Origin: an uncultured Caulobacter sp.
Lineage (GTDB): Bacteria; Pseudomonadota; Alphaproteobacteria; Caulobacterales; Caulobacteraceae
Direction of reading: 5' to 3'
DNA: 38,788 nucleotides
Assembly: GCF_947036865.1 (NCBI RefSeq)
Contig: NZ_CAMQSF010000035.1
Coordinates: 1-38,788, forward strand
The first letter of the stretch is position 1, and each line of letters starts with the position of its first letter. The translations under genes and the position numbers were made by a program. The notes below the pieces were generated by a model. The model did not search any database and had not been told where the DNA came from. It saw only the letters and a list, made by a program, of their open reading frames with translations. Positions 7,499-15,890 of the stretch are shown here, piece by piece.

Positions 7499-8200
7499 AT
7501 GGTGGACTTGAACGTCGAGATGACGGAGCTTTGGAGCGCGCTGGGCGCGCCTCCGGCCGGCCGTCCGCACGTCGTTCAGTTCATCTCGGCGCGGCGAGGT
7601 GAGGGGACCTCGACGGTCGCGCGCGAGTTCGCCCGCTTTTCCGCCCGCCGCGCGGGGCGCAGGACCTGGCTGATTGATCTGGATCTGAACAACCCCAGCC
7701 AGATGCGCGAGTTGGTCGCCGATCCTCAGCGGTTCGGCGCCCTCGGGCCGCCGGTGGCCGCTTCGCCCGACGGCTCGGCCTTCTTCACCGTGCAACCGCC
7801 CGCGCCGCGCCCGGAGGGCGGGGTCTGGCCCGACGCCAGGTTCCTGGTCGGTCACAGCGTCGGCGGACCCACCTTCTGGGTCGCGCGGTTCAATCGCGAA
7901 GCCCTGCGCGGCCGTCAGCAGGCGCATGTCATTCCCGCGCCGGACTACTGGCGGGCCTTGCGCAAGCACGCCGACGTGATCGTGGTCGACTGCCCGCCGA
8001 TCGAGCGCTCGCCGTCGGGTCCGACCATCGCCCGCCACATGGACCAGACGGTGCTGGTGGTCGCGGCCGACCAGCCGGACGTGCGCCAGCCGGCCATGCT
8101 GCGCGACGCCATCACCGCGGCCGGCGGCCGTTGCGCGGGCATGTTCTTCAACCGGGTCTCGGTGGAGCCGCCGCGCTTTCTGAAGGCGATCCTGCCGTGA
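7499..8200 (+). CDS. hfsB: HfsB, BY-kinase-like ATPase domain protein with degenerate Walker A
   Basis: The 233-residue protein has the fold signature of the CpsD/CapB ATPase family. Walker A-like ARRGEGTSTV lies at 31-40, Walker A' LIDLDL at 58-63, and Walker B VIVVDCPP at 160-167. Canonical members read GEGKS in the first motif; here the invariant Lys is Thr37. The C-terminus ends RFLKAILP with no tyrosine cluster, so classic tyrosine autophosphorylation looks unlikely (inference). A long insertion at about 80-150 between the Walker motifs is rich in Pro, Gly and Ala. The partner is the kinase-less HfsA immediately upstream. The stop overlaps the GTG of hfsC. ATG 7499 has only a weak GGTGG upstream. 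Confidence 0.88.
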   Translation: MVDLNVEMTELWSALGAPPAGRPHVVQFISARRGEGTSTVAREFARFSARRAGRRTWLIDLDLNNPSQMRELVADPQRFGALGPPVAASPDGSAFFTVQPPAPRPEGGVWPDARFLVGHSVGGPTFWVARFNREALRGRQQAHVIPAPDYWRALRKHADVIVVDCPPIERSPSGPTIARHMDQTVLVVAADQPDVRQPAMLRDAITAAGGRCAGMFFNRVSVEPPRFLKAILP

Positions 8201-9477
8201 CCTGGGCCAGCGCCCCCGACGCGCCGTGGGCGACGCCCAGGGCCGGGGATCGCGCGCGGCTCGCGCCGTCGCTGCTGACCGTGGGCGTCGCCGTGGCCAT
8301 GCTGCTGATCTACAGCTCCGGCTGGCAATTGCCGCTGTTCGGCGAAAAGGCGGACGAGGCGGCGTCTGGCCTGCTCCGGGTGGCCTTTCTGCCCGCCTAT
8401 GCCTTGGGTTTCATGCTCGTGGTCGGCGATCCGTGGAACATGCTGCGCGCCACCGTGCGCCAGCCGTTCCTGATCGTCCTGATGGGCGTCGTCGCCGCGT
8501 CGATCTACTGGTCGATCCAGCCCGACGTATCGATCCGCCGGGGCTTCGCGGTCGGCTGCACGACGATCTCGGGCCTGGCCCTGGCCGCGCGGTTCCGCTG
8601 GGCCGAGCTGGCGCGGGTGTTCGCCATCACCTTCGTCATCCTGATCGTCGCCAGCTACGCCGTCTGCCTGGCCTTGCCCCGCATAGGCGTCATGACCGAA
8701 CTCTTTCCCGGCGCGTGGCGAGGCCTCTGGATGGAGAAGAACGCCCTGGGCGGGCTGATGGCCATGGGGATCTGCGTGCTGGGCGCGGCCAGCCTGCTCA
8801 ATCCGCGCGAGGCCAAGATCTGGCTCCCCTTCGCGCTGCTCGCCTTCGGCCTTGTGATCCTGTCGCAGTCGAAGACCTCGCTGGCGTCGCTGGTGCTGGG
8901 CCTCGCGGCGCTGGGCTTCGTCTGGATCGTCCAGCGCGGGCCGGCGATCGGCGTGGCCGCCACGTGGGCCGGGGTCAGCGGCGCGGGCCTGCTGGCGGCG
9001 TTCATCTTCCTGGCCTCCGACGTCTTCTTCCACCTGCTGGGCAAGGACGCGACCTTCACCGGCCGCACCCAGATCTGGACCGCCGCCATGCGCCAGATCG
9101 AGGAACGGCCCTGGCTCGGCTACGGCTACGCGGCCGTCTGGAGCGACAAGTCGGGCTGGGGTCCCCTGGCCTGGATCGTTCACGACGCCAAGTTCACGCC
9201 CCAGCACGCCCACAATTCCTGGATCGAGCAGTGGCTGGGCATCGGCCTCTTCGGCCTGGCCGCCTGGGCGCTCTTTTACCTGCAGACCATGACCCTGGCG
9301 GTGATCGCGGTGTTCCGCAGCCGGGGCGCGTTGCTCGCCTTCCCGTTCCTGGTCGTCTACAGCCTGGTCAGCCTGACCGAGAGCATCGCGGTGGTCTATA
9401 ACGACTTCCGCTGGGCGATCTTCGTGGCCCTGGCCGCCAAGCTTGCCTTCTCGGACAAGGCCCAGGACGAGGCCTAG
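8197..9477 (+). CDS. hfsC: HfsC, holdfast polysaccharide polymerase (O-antigen ligase/Wzy family)
   Basis: The chosen start is GTG 8197, overlapping the hfsB stop as GTGA, which gives 426 residues. A further in-frame ATG upstream at 8131 would lie inside hfsB and is unlikely. The protein is very hydrophobic with about ten membrane helices. The periplasmic loop typical of Wzy_C proteins contains GRTQIWTAAMRQIEERPWLGYGYAAVW and, further on, TPQHAHNSWIEQWLGIGLFG, including the conserved His-Asn pair. It is expected to polymerise lipid-linked repeat units at the periplasmic face. Its TAG stop shares CTAG with the stop of convergent hfsH. Confidence 0.88.
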   Translation: MTWASAPDAPWATPRAGDRARLAPSLLTVGVAVAMLLIYSSGWQLPLFGEKADEAASGLLRVAFLPAYALGFMLVVGDPWNMLRATVRQPFLIVLMGVVAASIYWSIQPDVSIRRGFAVGCTTISGLALAARFRWAELARVFAITFVILIVASYAVCLALPRIGVMTELFPGAWRGLWMEKNALGGLMAMGICVLGAASLLNPREAKIWLPFALLAFGLVILSQSKTSLASLVLGLAALGFVWIVQRGPAIGVAATWAGVSGAGLLAAFIFLASDVFFHLLGKDATFTGRTQIWTAAMRQIEERPWLGYGYAAVWSDKSGWGPLAWIVHDAKFTPQHAHNSWIEQWLGIGLFGLAAWALFYLQTMTLAVIAVFRSRGALLAFPFLVVYSLVSLTESIAVVYNDFRWAIFVALAAKLAFSDKAQDEA

Positions 9478-10247
9478 AGGCCGATACGCCGCGCGCCCTC
9501 GGCGACGGTGACGACATCGAAGCCCTCGGCCACCGCCCGGTCGATCAACCGCTCGAGCGCCGCGGTGGTGCAGCCCCACTGGGAAGGCTTCTCGGCCACA
9601 TCGTGGGTGTAGAGGATCAGCCAGGCCTTGCGCGCCTTGGCCTTGTCGAGCCAGGCGTTGGCGACCGCCTCGCCGTCGTCGCCCTCGATCCCGACGGCGG
9701 GGGCCTGGTTCAGGTCGGCGCCGGTGGCGATCAGGCCGTGATGCAGGGCGCGCAGGGTCTTGAAGCGGTCGGCCAGCGCCGTCTTGGCCGGGCCGCCGAC
9801 GTCGCCATAGGGATAGGCGAAGTTGGCCGGTTCGCCGACGCCCCACGCCGCCAGGCGCTCGGCGTTCTGGTCGACATCCGCGAGCGTCACGGCCGTCGAG
9901 GCCTGGCCGCAGTCCAGGTGCGAATAGGTGTGGCAGGCGATCTCGTGGCCTGCGTCATGGAGGCGTCGCGCGTCCTCGCCCGTCGCGAAGCGGCCCATGG
10001 GACCGTCGCGGCCGGTGAGGCCCGCCGCGAAATAGTAGGTGCCGCGCAGGCCGCGCGCCTCCAGCGCCCGGGCGCCGGCCTCACAGGCGGTGGCGGGGGC
10101 GTCGTCGAACGAGAACGACACCATCGGCCGTTGCAGCGCCACCTTGGCCGGCCGGCGATGGGCCAGGCGGATCAGGCGGCGGCGCAGCTTGCCCTTCAGG
10201 CTCCGGTCGGGCTCGTAGGCGTCGACCTTGTCGAACTCGACCTGCAT
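9474..10247 (-). CDS. hfsH: HfsH, polysaccharide deacetylase (NodB homology domain)
   Basis: The 257-residue product carries the NodB motifs: SFSFDDAP (Asp48 as likely base, Asp49 metal ligand), HEIACHTYSHLDC (His106 and His110 metal ligands), NFAYPYGDV and LILYTHDV (late His). There is no signal peptide, which agrees with a cytoplasmic enzyme of the holdfast pathway. In Caulobacter this enzyme removes acetyl groups from N-acetyl sugars of the holdfast, which is needed for adhesion and cohesion. Its ATG overlaps the hfsG stop by one base (TGATG), so the two are translationally coupled. It is the last gene of the hfsE-F-G-H run. Confidence 0.92.
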   Translation of the reverse strand: MQVEFDKVDAYEPDRSLKGKLRRRLIRLAHRRPAKVALQRPMVSFSFDDAPATACEAGARALEARGLRGTYYFAAGLTGRDGPMGRFATGEDARRLHDAGHEIACHTYSHLDCGQASTAVTLADVDQNAERLAAWGVGEPANFAYPYGDVGGPAKTALADRFKTLRALHHGLIATGADLNQAPAVGIEGDDGEAVANAWLDKAKARKAWLILYTHDVAEKPSQWGCTTAALERLIDRAVAEGFDVVTVAEGARRIGL

Positions 10248-11176
10248 CAGACCGCCTCGATATACAGCGACGCGCGATAGAGGCGCATGGCGAAGGCGCG
10301 CAACGGCACGGGCGCGGCCTCGGCCAGCGCCAGGCGCTTGAGCACTGGACGCCAGACGTCGCGCAGGGGGACGCCTTTCAAGGCGCGGGCGACCTTATAG
10401 CTGGGATAGGCGGCGACGATCTCGCGATGGCTGGCCACCACGCGGGCGAAATTGGCCGCCGACTGCTCGTACTTGGCCGCCATGACGGGGGCGGGGTCGA
10501 GGCCCAGGTGCGTGGCGGTATTGTCGATGTGCAGGATCGGGTGCCGGCGCGCGACCCTCATCGCCCACTCGACATCCTCCCAGCCCCAGCCGGAGAAGCC
10601 CTCGTCGAATCCGATGGTCTCGAACACGTCGCGGCGGACCAGCAGGTTCGAGGTGAAGACGTGCTTTTCCGGGGCCTTGGCGCGCTCGGGCGCCGGCGTG
10701 CAGTCGCTCTTCAGCGCCATGGCGCGGTGCAGGGCGGTGTCGGGTCGGGGCGGCGTCTGGTCGAGGGTGAAGCCGCCGAACGCCACGGCCGCGCCGCTCT
10801 CGGCCACCGCCGACCAGCGCGACAGGAAGTCCGGCGCGTCGGGCAGCATGTCCGCGTCCAGGAACAGGAAGTGGTCGCCGCGCGCGTGGCTGGCCAGGCG
10901 GTTGCGGCCCTTGGCGCGGCCCTCGTTGGCGGACAGGCGCACGAAGCGAGCCGGAACGCGCAGGGCCTCGATCCGGCGGGCGATGCGTTCGGCCACGAGG
11001 TTGTCGCCGCCGCCGTCGTCCAGAACGACGATCTCGGCCCCGGCGGTCGTGTCGTCCAGGGCCTTGAGCAGGGCGCTCGGGTCGTCTCGGAAGGTCGGGA
11101 TCAGCACCGACAGGCGCGGCTTGGCCCCGGCCCAGGCGGCGTTCTCCAGGCGAAGTTCGGTGATGGGCGCGGTCAT
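10247..11176 (-). CDS. hfsG: HfsG, family 2 glycosyltransferase
   Basis: The 309-residue GT-A enzyme has a nucleotide-binding start LSVLIPTFRDD (22-32), EIVVLDDGGGDN, NEGRAKGRNRLA and a metal-binding DxD at LFLDADM (Asp107/Asp109). The late acceptor/catalytic segment reads GFSGWGWEDVEWAMR (about 194-207), with the ED pair typical of inverting GT2 enzymes. A helical tail of about 70 residues follows. It is cytoplasmic and expected to extend the lipid-linked holdfast repeat unit. It overlaps hfsF upstream by four bases (ATGA) and hfsH downstream by one. Confidence 0.9.
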   Translation of the reverse strand: MTAPITELRLENAAWAGAKPRLSVLIPTFRDDPSALLKALDDTTAGAEIVVLDDGGGDNLVAERIARRIEALRVPARFVRLSANEGRAKGRNRLASHARGDHFLFLDADMLPDAPDFLSRWSAVAESGAAVAFGGFTLDQTPPRPDTALHRAMALKSDCTPAPERAKAPEKHVFTSNLLVRRDVFETIGFDEGFSGWGWEDVEWAMRVARRHPILHIDNTATHLGLDPAPVMAAKYEQSAANFARVVASHREIVAAYPSYKVARALKGVPLRDVWRPVLKRLALAEAAPVPLRAFAMRLYRASLYIEAV

Positions 11177-12612
11177 AGGGCGGGAACCCTCCGGCGAACG
11201 ATCAGGGACAGGCGGCCGCGCAGGCCGCCGATGTCGAGGCTCAGAACCGCGAGCCCGTAGACGGCGGCGCCGACGCCGGCCTTGAGGACCAGTTCCAGCA
11301 CGCCGCCGGGCGAGGGCAGGGCGAGCACGCAGGCGGCCATGGCGAGGCTGGCGATGGCGGCCTTGGCCAGCACGTCCCACGGGATCGGCAGCGGACAGGC
11401 GCGGCGACCCAGGGCCCAGGCGACCAGCGCGCCCAGGCCGTAGCTGACCACCGTCGCCCACAGCGCGCCGTCGAGGCCGAGGCGCGGGATCAGGACGAGG
11501 TTCAGGATCACGTTGGCCAGGGCCGGCGCGCTCATGCTGACGATCAGCAGCGGCGTGCGCCGGGCCAGGGTGAAGGCCTGCAGCAGGTAGTAGGTGGTCA
11601 TGCCCGACAGCCAGCCGCTGGCGGCGATCCACGGCGTGACGTGGGCCGCGCCGTCGCGCAGGCCCTCGCCGATCATCAGCTCGGCCAACGGACGAGAGAC
11701 AAGGGCCAGGCCCACGGCGGCGGGCAGGGTCAGCGCGATCATGAATCCGGCCTGTTCGCGCGCGGCGTCGGCCAGGGCCGCCGGGCCGCCGCGCTCCAGC
11801 GCCGAGACCAGGGCGGGCGCGCCGGCCATGCCCAGCCAGATGAAGACGACGTCCAGGGTGCGGCTGCCCAGCGAATAGCCGGCGTGATAGACGCCGACGG
11901 CCGTCTCGCCGAGGAAGGCGCCCAGCAGCAGGCGGTCGGTGCTGGCCAGCACCAGGGCCAGGATCAGCGACATCGACACCGGCAGGCCGTAGGCGGCGTA
12001 GGCCTTGGCGAGCCCGCGGTCGAACTTTCCGCCGGCCATCCGTTTCAGCTCGCCGGGCAGGACCAGCGCCACGCAGACGGCCGAGATCGCGCCCACGCCG
12101 AGGATCGGCGAGGCCCCGCCCAGGCCGGCGAAGGCCAGCGCCGAGCCGATCGCGAAGCCGCCGACGGTCTGGGCGATGGCTAGCAGCGCCGCGCCGGAGA
12201 CCTCGCCCGCCGCGCGGCGGCGCTCCTGGGCCAGTTTCATCAGGCTGTTGACGAGGGTCGACGCCAGGGCCGCGATGATCGCGATCTTCAGCGGGCCGTT
12301 CAGCGGCAGCAGGACCACGACGGCGCAGGCGAGGGGAACAGCGACCGCCGCGCCGAACCACAGGCGGTAAAGCGTGGCGAAGTGGTCCGCCACGCGCCCG
12401 TCCTCGGCCCGCGCGGCCAGGAACCGGGCCATGGCGGCCTCGGTCCAGGTCAGCAGGATGGTCTGGGTCAGGCTGCCGACCGAAAAGGCCAGGGCGTAGG
12501 CGCCGTACTGGGCTGGGTCGAGCACGCGCGTGAACAGAACGATGGTGAGCAGGCCCACCACGCCCTGCGCCACATTGACCGGGAGGTAGCCGAGAACGCC
12601 GCGCCAGAACAT
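11173..12612 (-). CDS. hfsF: HfsF, polysaccharide repeat-unit flippase (Wzx/MATE-like)
   Basis: The 479-residue, strongly hydrophobic protein has roughly 12-14 predicted membrane segments. Its N-terminal pattern is typical of oligosaccharide flippases: VNVAQGVVGLLTIVLFTRVLDPAQYGAYALAFSV. The conserved small-residue and polar loops (TWTEAAMARF, DRLLLGAFLGETAVGVYHAGYSL) support the polysaccharide biosynthesis family. The role is to flip undecaprenyl-linked repeat units from the cytoplasmic to the periplasmic leaflet for HfsC. It begins 10 bases after the hfsE stop and overlaps hfsG by four bases, so it is in one operon with them. Confidence 0.9.
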   Translation of the reverse strand: MFWRGVLGYLPVNVAQGVVGLLTIVLFTRVLDPAQYGAYALAFSVGSLTQTILLTWTEAAMARFLAARAEDGRVADHFATLYRLWFGAAVAVPLACAVVVLLPLNGPLKIAIIAALASTLVNSLMKLAQERRRAAGEVSGAALLAIAQTVGGFAIGSALAFAGLGGASPILGVGAISAVCVALVLPGELKRMAGGKFDRGLAKAYAAYGLPVSMSLILALVLASTDRLLLGAFLGETAVGVYHAGYSLGSRTLDVVFIWLGMAGAPALVSALERGGPAALADAAREQAGFMIALTLPAAVGLALVSRPLAELMIGEGLRDGAAHVTPWIAASGWLSGMTTYYLLQAFTLARRTPLLIVSMSAPALANVILNLVLIPRLGLDGALWATVVSYGLGALVAWALGRRACPLPIPWDVLAKAAIASLAMAACVLALPSPGGVLELVLKAGVGAAVYGLAVLSLDIGGLRGRLSLIVRRRVPAL

Positions 12613-12622
12613 CGCGCGCCGC

Positions 12623-14116
12623 CTATCGCACCGCCGACCGGTCCCCGAGCAGGCAGGGGATGGTCATGACGATGACGTAGAGGTCCAGCCAGAACGACTG
12701 GCGCTCGATGTACTCGACGTCCAGCGCGACGCGACGGCGGACGCTCTCGGGCGTGTCGACCGGTCCGCGTGAACCCTTGATCGCGGCCCAGCCGGTCAGG
12801 CCGGGCTTCATGCGATGGCGGTGGGCGTATTGCGCGACCAGCTTGGCCGACTCCACGCCGCCGGTCTTCATGCCGATCGCGTGCGGACGCGGGCCGACGA
12901 TCGACATCTCGCCGCGCAGCACGTTGAACAGCTGCGGCAACTCGTCGAGGCTGGTCTTGCGGATGAACTTGCCGACCCTGGTCACCCGGTCGTCGTTGGC
13001 GCTGATCTGGCGCGCGGCGCTGGCGTCGGCCATCTCGTGGCGCATCGAGCGGAACTTCCAGACGAGGATCTCCTCGTTATTGAAGCCGTGGCGCCGCTGG
13101 CGGAAGAAGATCGGGCCGGGGCTGTCCAGTTTCACGGCCAGGGCGACGGCCAGCATGACCGGGCCGGCCAGCAACAGGCCAAGGCTGGCCACCACCAGAT
13201 CCTGGGCGCGCTTGATCCAAGCATGCCGCATCGCGGGCGCGGCGCCGGAGAGCTCGTTTTCGCCGCCAGCGGCGATGCGGGCCAGGGCGGCGGCGTCCTC
13301 GTCCGGTCCGCCAACGGCGATGAACAGGTTGAGCGGGTTCGGCAGGACGCCCAGCTTGTCGACCAATTGGCGCACGCGGGCCAAGGCCGTCGACTGCACC
13401 GTGATCACCACGCGGTCGACATAGGGCATGATGCGGTGGTCGAGCAGGGCCGTGGTGTCGCCGAGCACGGGGACGCCCATGATGTTCTCCGGCGCGCGGT
13501 CCAGACGATCGTCGAACACGCCCAGGACATTGACCTCGCCGGTGCGCATGGCCGCGTCGATCAGGCGCTCGGCGTTGGCCGTGGCGCCGACGACGACGAT
13601 GTTCGGGGTCAGCCGGCCTTGCCGGCGGCCGCGCGCGATGATCGTCCACCAGGCGCCGTGCAGGCCGGCCACCAGCGCGGTGGCGGTCAGCAGGGTCCAG
13701 AAGGTGGCGGCCTCGGCCCGGCCAGAGACCAGGACGACCGTGATCGCCGCCAGCAAGGCCGCGGCGAGCGCGACGCCGGCCCTCGCCAGATGGTTGGCGA
13801 GGTTTTCCCGCCGTGGAAACGCGTAGGCGTGGAGGGCCCGCAGGGCGATCAGGACCGTCGCGGCCCAGAGGCCGGCGGCCAGCGGATGGCCTTCGACCGT
13901 CACGCCGACGGCGATCAGGGCGGCCACGGCGATATCGACGAAGCGGAAGGTGCGGGCGAGCAGTCGCGCGTCCAAGCGGGCGCGCGTCGGGATCAGTTCG
14001 CCCGGACGGAAAGGTCCGCGCCGGGCGCGGCCCGGATCGCCGCCACCGCCGCTTGGGACACGCGGCGCGGCCTCGACCGAGGCGACGAATTCGGCGTTGG
14101 ACGCGGGCTGGGGCAC
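12623..14116 (-). CDS. hfsE: HfsE, undecaprenyl-phosphate sugar-1-phosphate transferase
   Basis: The start is GTG 14116; no ATG exists between it and the upstream in-frame stop at about 14156. The 497-residue product has the polyisoprenyl-phosphate hexose-1-phosphate transferase layout. After a 45-residue tail come four hydrophobic segments (about 55-165), a Rossmann-like CoA-binding-type domain (NIVVVGATANAERLIDAAMR onward), one more membrane segment (about 305-330) and the catalytic domain. Its signatures are VWKFRSMR, RKTSLDELPQLFNVLRGEMSIVGPRP and MKPGLTGWAAIKGSRG. It initiates repeat-unit synthesis on the lipid carrier. The paralogues PssY and PssZ look similar; position beside hfsF favours HfsE. 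Confidence 0.88.
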   Translation of the reverse strand: MPQPASNAEFVASVEAAPRVPSGGGGDPGRARRGPFRPGELIPTRARLDARLLARTFRFVDIAVAALIAVGVTVEGHPLAAGLWAATVLIALRALHAYAFPRRENLANHLARAGVALAAALLAAITVVLVSGRAEAATFWTLLTATALVAGLHGAWWTIIARGRRQGRLTPNIVVVGATANAERLIDAAMRTGEVNVLGVFDDRLDRAPENIMGVPVLGDTTALLDHRIMPYVDRVVITVQSTALARVRQLVDKLGVLPNPLNLFIAVGGPDEDAAALARIAAGGENELSGAAPAMRHAWIKRAQDLVVASLGLLLAGPVMLAVALAVKLDSPGPIFFRQRRHGFNNEEILVWKFRSMRHEMADASAARQISANDDRVTRVGKFIRKTSLDELPQLFNVLRGEMSIVGPRPHAIGMKTGGVESAKLVAQYAHRHRMKPGLTGWAAIKGSRGPVDTPESVRRRVALDVEYIERQSFWLDLYVIVMTIPCLLGDRSAVR

Positions 14117-14257
14117 GGGACGCGCGGGCTCGTTGCTGGAAAAACCACGTTCTGCTTACCGACACCGTCTGAGCGTCACGTTAACACTGGAAATTTCACG
14201 ACATCCGCCGTTGTCATCGGGCGGCGAACACGCTATCGAACCGCTCCCTCTCAAGGA

Positions 14258-14348
14258 GGAAACGTGGCCGAGAGGCTGAAGGCACCGCTTTGCTAAAGCG
14301 GCATACCCCTAAAGGGTATCGAGGGTTCGAATCCCTCCGTTTCCGCCA
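14258..14348 (+). tRNA. tRNA-Ser (anticodon GCU)
   Basis: A 91-base class II tRNA with encoded CCA. The acceptor stem GGAAACG (14258-14264) pairs with CGTTTCC (14338-14344), followed by G and CCA. The D arm contains GCCGAGAGGCTGAAGGC. The anticodon stem-loop is CCGCTTTGCTAAAGCGG, with GCT as anticodon. A long variable arm (ACCCCTAAAGGGT) is typical of tRNA-Ser, and the T arm is GAGGGTTCGAATCCCTC. It reads AGC/AGU codons. Confidence 0.97.
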
Positions 14349-14417
14349 CTCCCCTTTTCCAGCGCTATCCAGAAGCGACACTTTCAGCGGAAGACAGCTT
14401 CTCCGGCTCTTGGTCAT

Positions 14418-14585
14418 CTAGCAGCCGGTCCCCGCGAAGCCCTTCTCGCAGGAGCCTGCCTTGACCGCTCTGTCGCTTCGACAGCCCTCCCAGGCCCGCA
14501 TTCGTAGCGCCTCAATCACGGCGGCGATGGCGGCCACGAATTGGGCGATGGCGGCGGTAATGATGGCGATTTCGGCGGCGGTCAT
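14418..14585 (-). CDS. Very small membrane protein (55 aa), unknown function
   Basis: ATG 14585 is preceded by AAGGAGGAAACC, an almost ideal Shine-Dalgarno with correct spacing, which is the main reason to believe this gene. The product starts MTAAEIAIITAAIAQFVAAI and continues hydrophobic to about residue 27, forming one membrane helix. It ends with a basic/polar tail containing three Cys residues (EGCRSD, GSCEKG and the final GC). A longer frame starting at 14912 would overlap the LacI gene and lacks such a signal. It lies 70 bases beyond the tRNA on the opposite strand. It could be a small stress- or toxin-type membrane peptide, but nothing in the sequence decides this. Confidence 0.6.
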   Translation of the reverse strand: MTAAEIAIITAAIAQFVAAIAAVIEALRMRAWEGCRSDRAVKAGSCEKGFAGTGC

Positions 14586-14790
14586 GGTTTCCTCCTTTCG
14601 CGCCCTCGGGGGATCGCGATAGACGAGGAGGCGGGAGCCGACCGCCCCACGGCGAGCGGATAGGCGCGCGTCGCCGCGTGACGCTTGTTCACGCGGGTCG
14701 AGCGTGGCCCTGTGACTTGGGTGATCCAGCTCTGAACGCTTGTGTCGCACCGAATTGCCGACCATCCTTCGGTCTTCTAGGGGGACCGGG

Positions 14791-15831
14791 TTGAGGACCA
14801 AGAGACCGACCATCGACGACGTGGCCCGCGTTTCGGGCGTGGCCCGCGTGACGGTGTCTCGAGTGCTCAATGGCGCCCCCAACGTCCGCGAGGAGGTGCG
14901 GGCCCGCGTCATGCAGGCCGTCGAGCACCTAGACTATAAGGTGAACCCGCAGGCCCGCGGCTTGGCCGGCGGAGCCAGTCGGCTGCTGGCTTTCGTCTTC
15001 GCCTCGGACCCCGAGAATGACCCGAATTCGTATTACGAATCCGCGCTCGAGTTGGGGGCCCTGCGCGGTTGTTTGGCTCTGGGCTATCAGGTGCTCATCC
15101 AAAACGTCCCGAACCAGACGCCCGATTGCCACCAGCGCGTTCTCGACCTGATCACCACCCAGCGCTGCGAGGGTCTGATCCTTTCGCCACCGTACAGTGA
15201 CGACGTGGCGTTGATCGAGGCGGTGCTGGCCCAGGGCTGCAAGGTCGTGACGGTGTCGCCGGGCGGAGCGGCCAAGAACCGTTTCGACGGCGTTGGGGTC
15301 GATGACGAGGCGGGCGGATATGACCTGACACGCGAGCTTCTGCGCCTGGGCCATCGCCGATTCGGTTTCATCGCTGGCCTTGAGGGCCACTTGTCGGCCG
15401 ATTTGCGCCTGAAGGGGTTCCAGCGCGCCTTGGGCGAGCAGGGCCTGGGTGAAGGCGACTATGCCGTAGTGCGCGGCGATTTCACCTTCCGTTCAGGGAC
15501 CCATCTTGCTCCCAAGCTCCTAGACCATCCGCTCGCTCCGACCGCGCTGGTTTGCGCCAATGACGATATGGCCGCCGGCGCGCTGTCGGCGGCGCACGCG
15601 CGGGGACTGACGATTCCGAGAGACCTGTCGATCACGGGCTTCGACGACGCGCCCGTCGCGGCCATTGTCTGGCCGCCCTTGACCACCGTGCATCAACCCG
15701 TGAAGATCCTGGGCCAACGCGCCGTCGAATTGCTGATCGCGCGCTTGACGGGCGGCGACGTTGCTTCCCCGCCGGTGTTCCAGCAGTTCGACCACGTCGT
15801 GGTGTCCCGTCAGACGACCGCGCCCGCCTAG
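14791..15831 (+). CDS. LacI-family transcriptional repressor of the glycan-uptake locus
   Basis: The likely start is TTG 14791, six bases after AGGGGG, giving 346 residues. An ATG at 14740 would add 17 atypical residues. The N-terminal helix-turn-helix and hinge read TIDDVARVSGVARVTVSRVLNGAPNV ... ALG-type VNPQARGLAGG, a classic LacI pattern (about 7-60). The remaining 280 residues form the periplasmic-binding-like sensor domain (LLAFVFASD, GLILSPP, VGVDDEAGGYDLTRELLRLGHRRFGFIAG, ALVCANDDMAAGALSAA, SITGFDDAP). It sits immediately upstream of the tandem palindromic operators and the TBDR, so it most likely represses that cluster until a sugar derived from the imported glycan binds. Confidence 0.9.
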   Translation: MRTKRPTIDDVARVSGVARVTVSRVLNGAPNVREEVRARVMQAVEHLDYKVNPQARGLAGGASRLLAFVFASDPENDPNSYYESALELGALRGCLALGYQVLIQNVPNQTPDCHQRVLDLITTQRCEGLILSPPYSDDVALIEAVLAQGCKVVTVSPGGAAKNRFDGVGVDDEAGGYDLTRELLRLGHRRFGFIAGLEGHLSADLRLKGFQRALGEQGLGEGDYAVVRGDFTFRSGTHLAPKLLDHPLAPTALVCANDDMAAGALSAAHARGLTIPRDLSITGFDDAPVAAIVWPPLTTVHQPVKILGQRAVELLIARLTGGDVASPPVFQQFDHVVVSRQTTAPA

Positions 15832-15860
15832 CGCCCGTCAGCACCGGCGCTGTTTCAGCC

Positions 15861-15890
15861 TTGACAACGTTGTCGAGCCGTTGCCAATTG
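15861..15890 (+). promoter_or_regulatory. Putative promoter of the TBDR operon overlapping a 12-bp palindrome
   Basis: TTGACAA at 15861-15867 resembles the Caulobacter sigma73 -35 element; GCCAATTG at 15883-15890 is a possible -10 (consensus GCTANAWC), with a slightly long spacer. The -35 is embedded in GACAACGTTGTC (15863-15874), a perfect 12-bp palindrome that differs from the operators downstream and looks like a second LacI-type site. Confidence 0.5.

Noticed and set aside
12623..14116. Reading this transferase as PssZ or PssY
   Set aside because: The domain layout fits all three paralogues, but the position next to hfsF-G-H fits HfsE.
14258..14417. Attachment site of an integrative element at tRNA-Ser
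   Set aside because: No duplicate of the tRNA 3' end and no integrase gene were found in the window.
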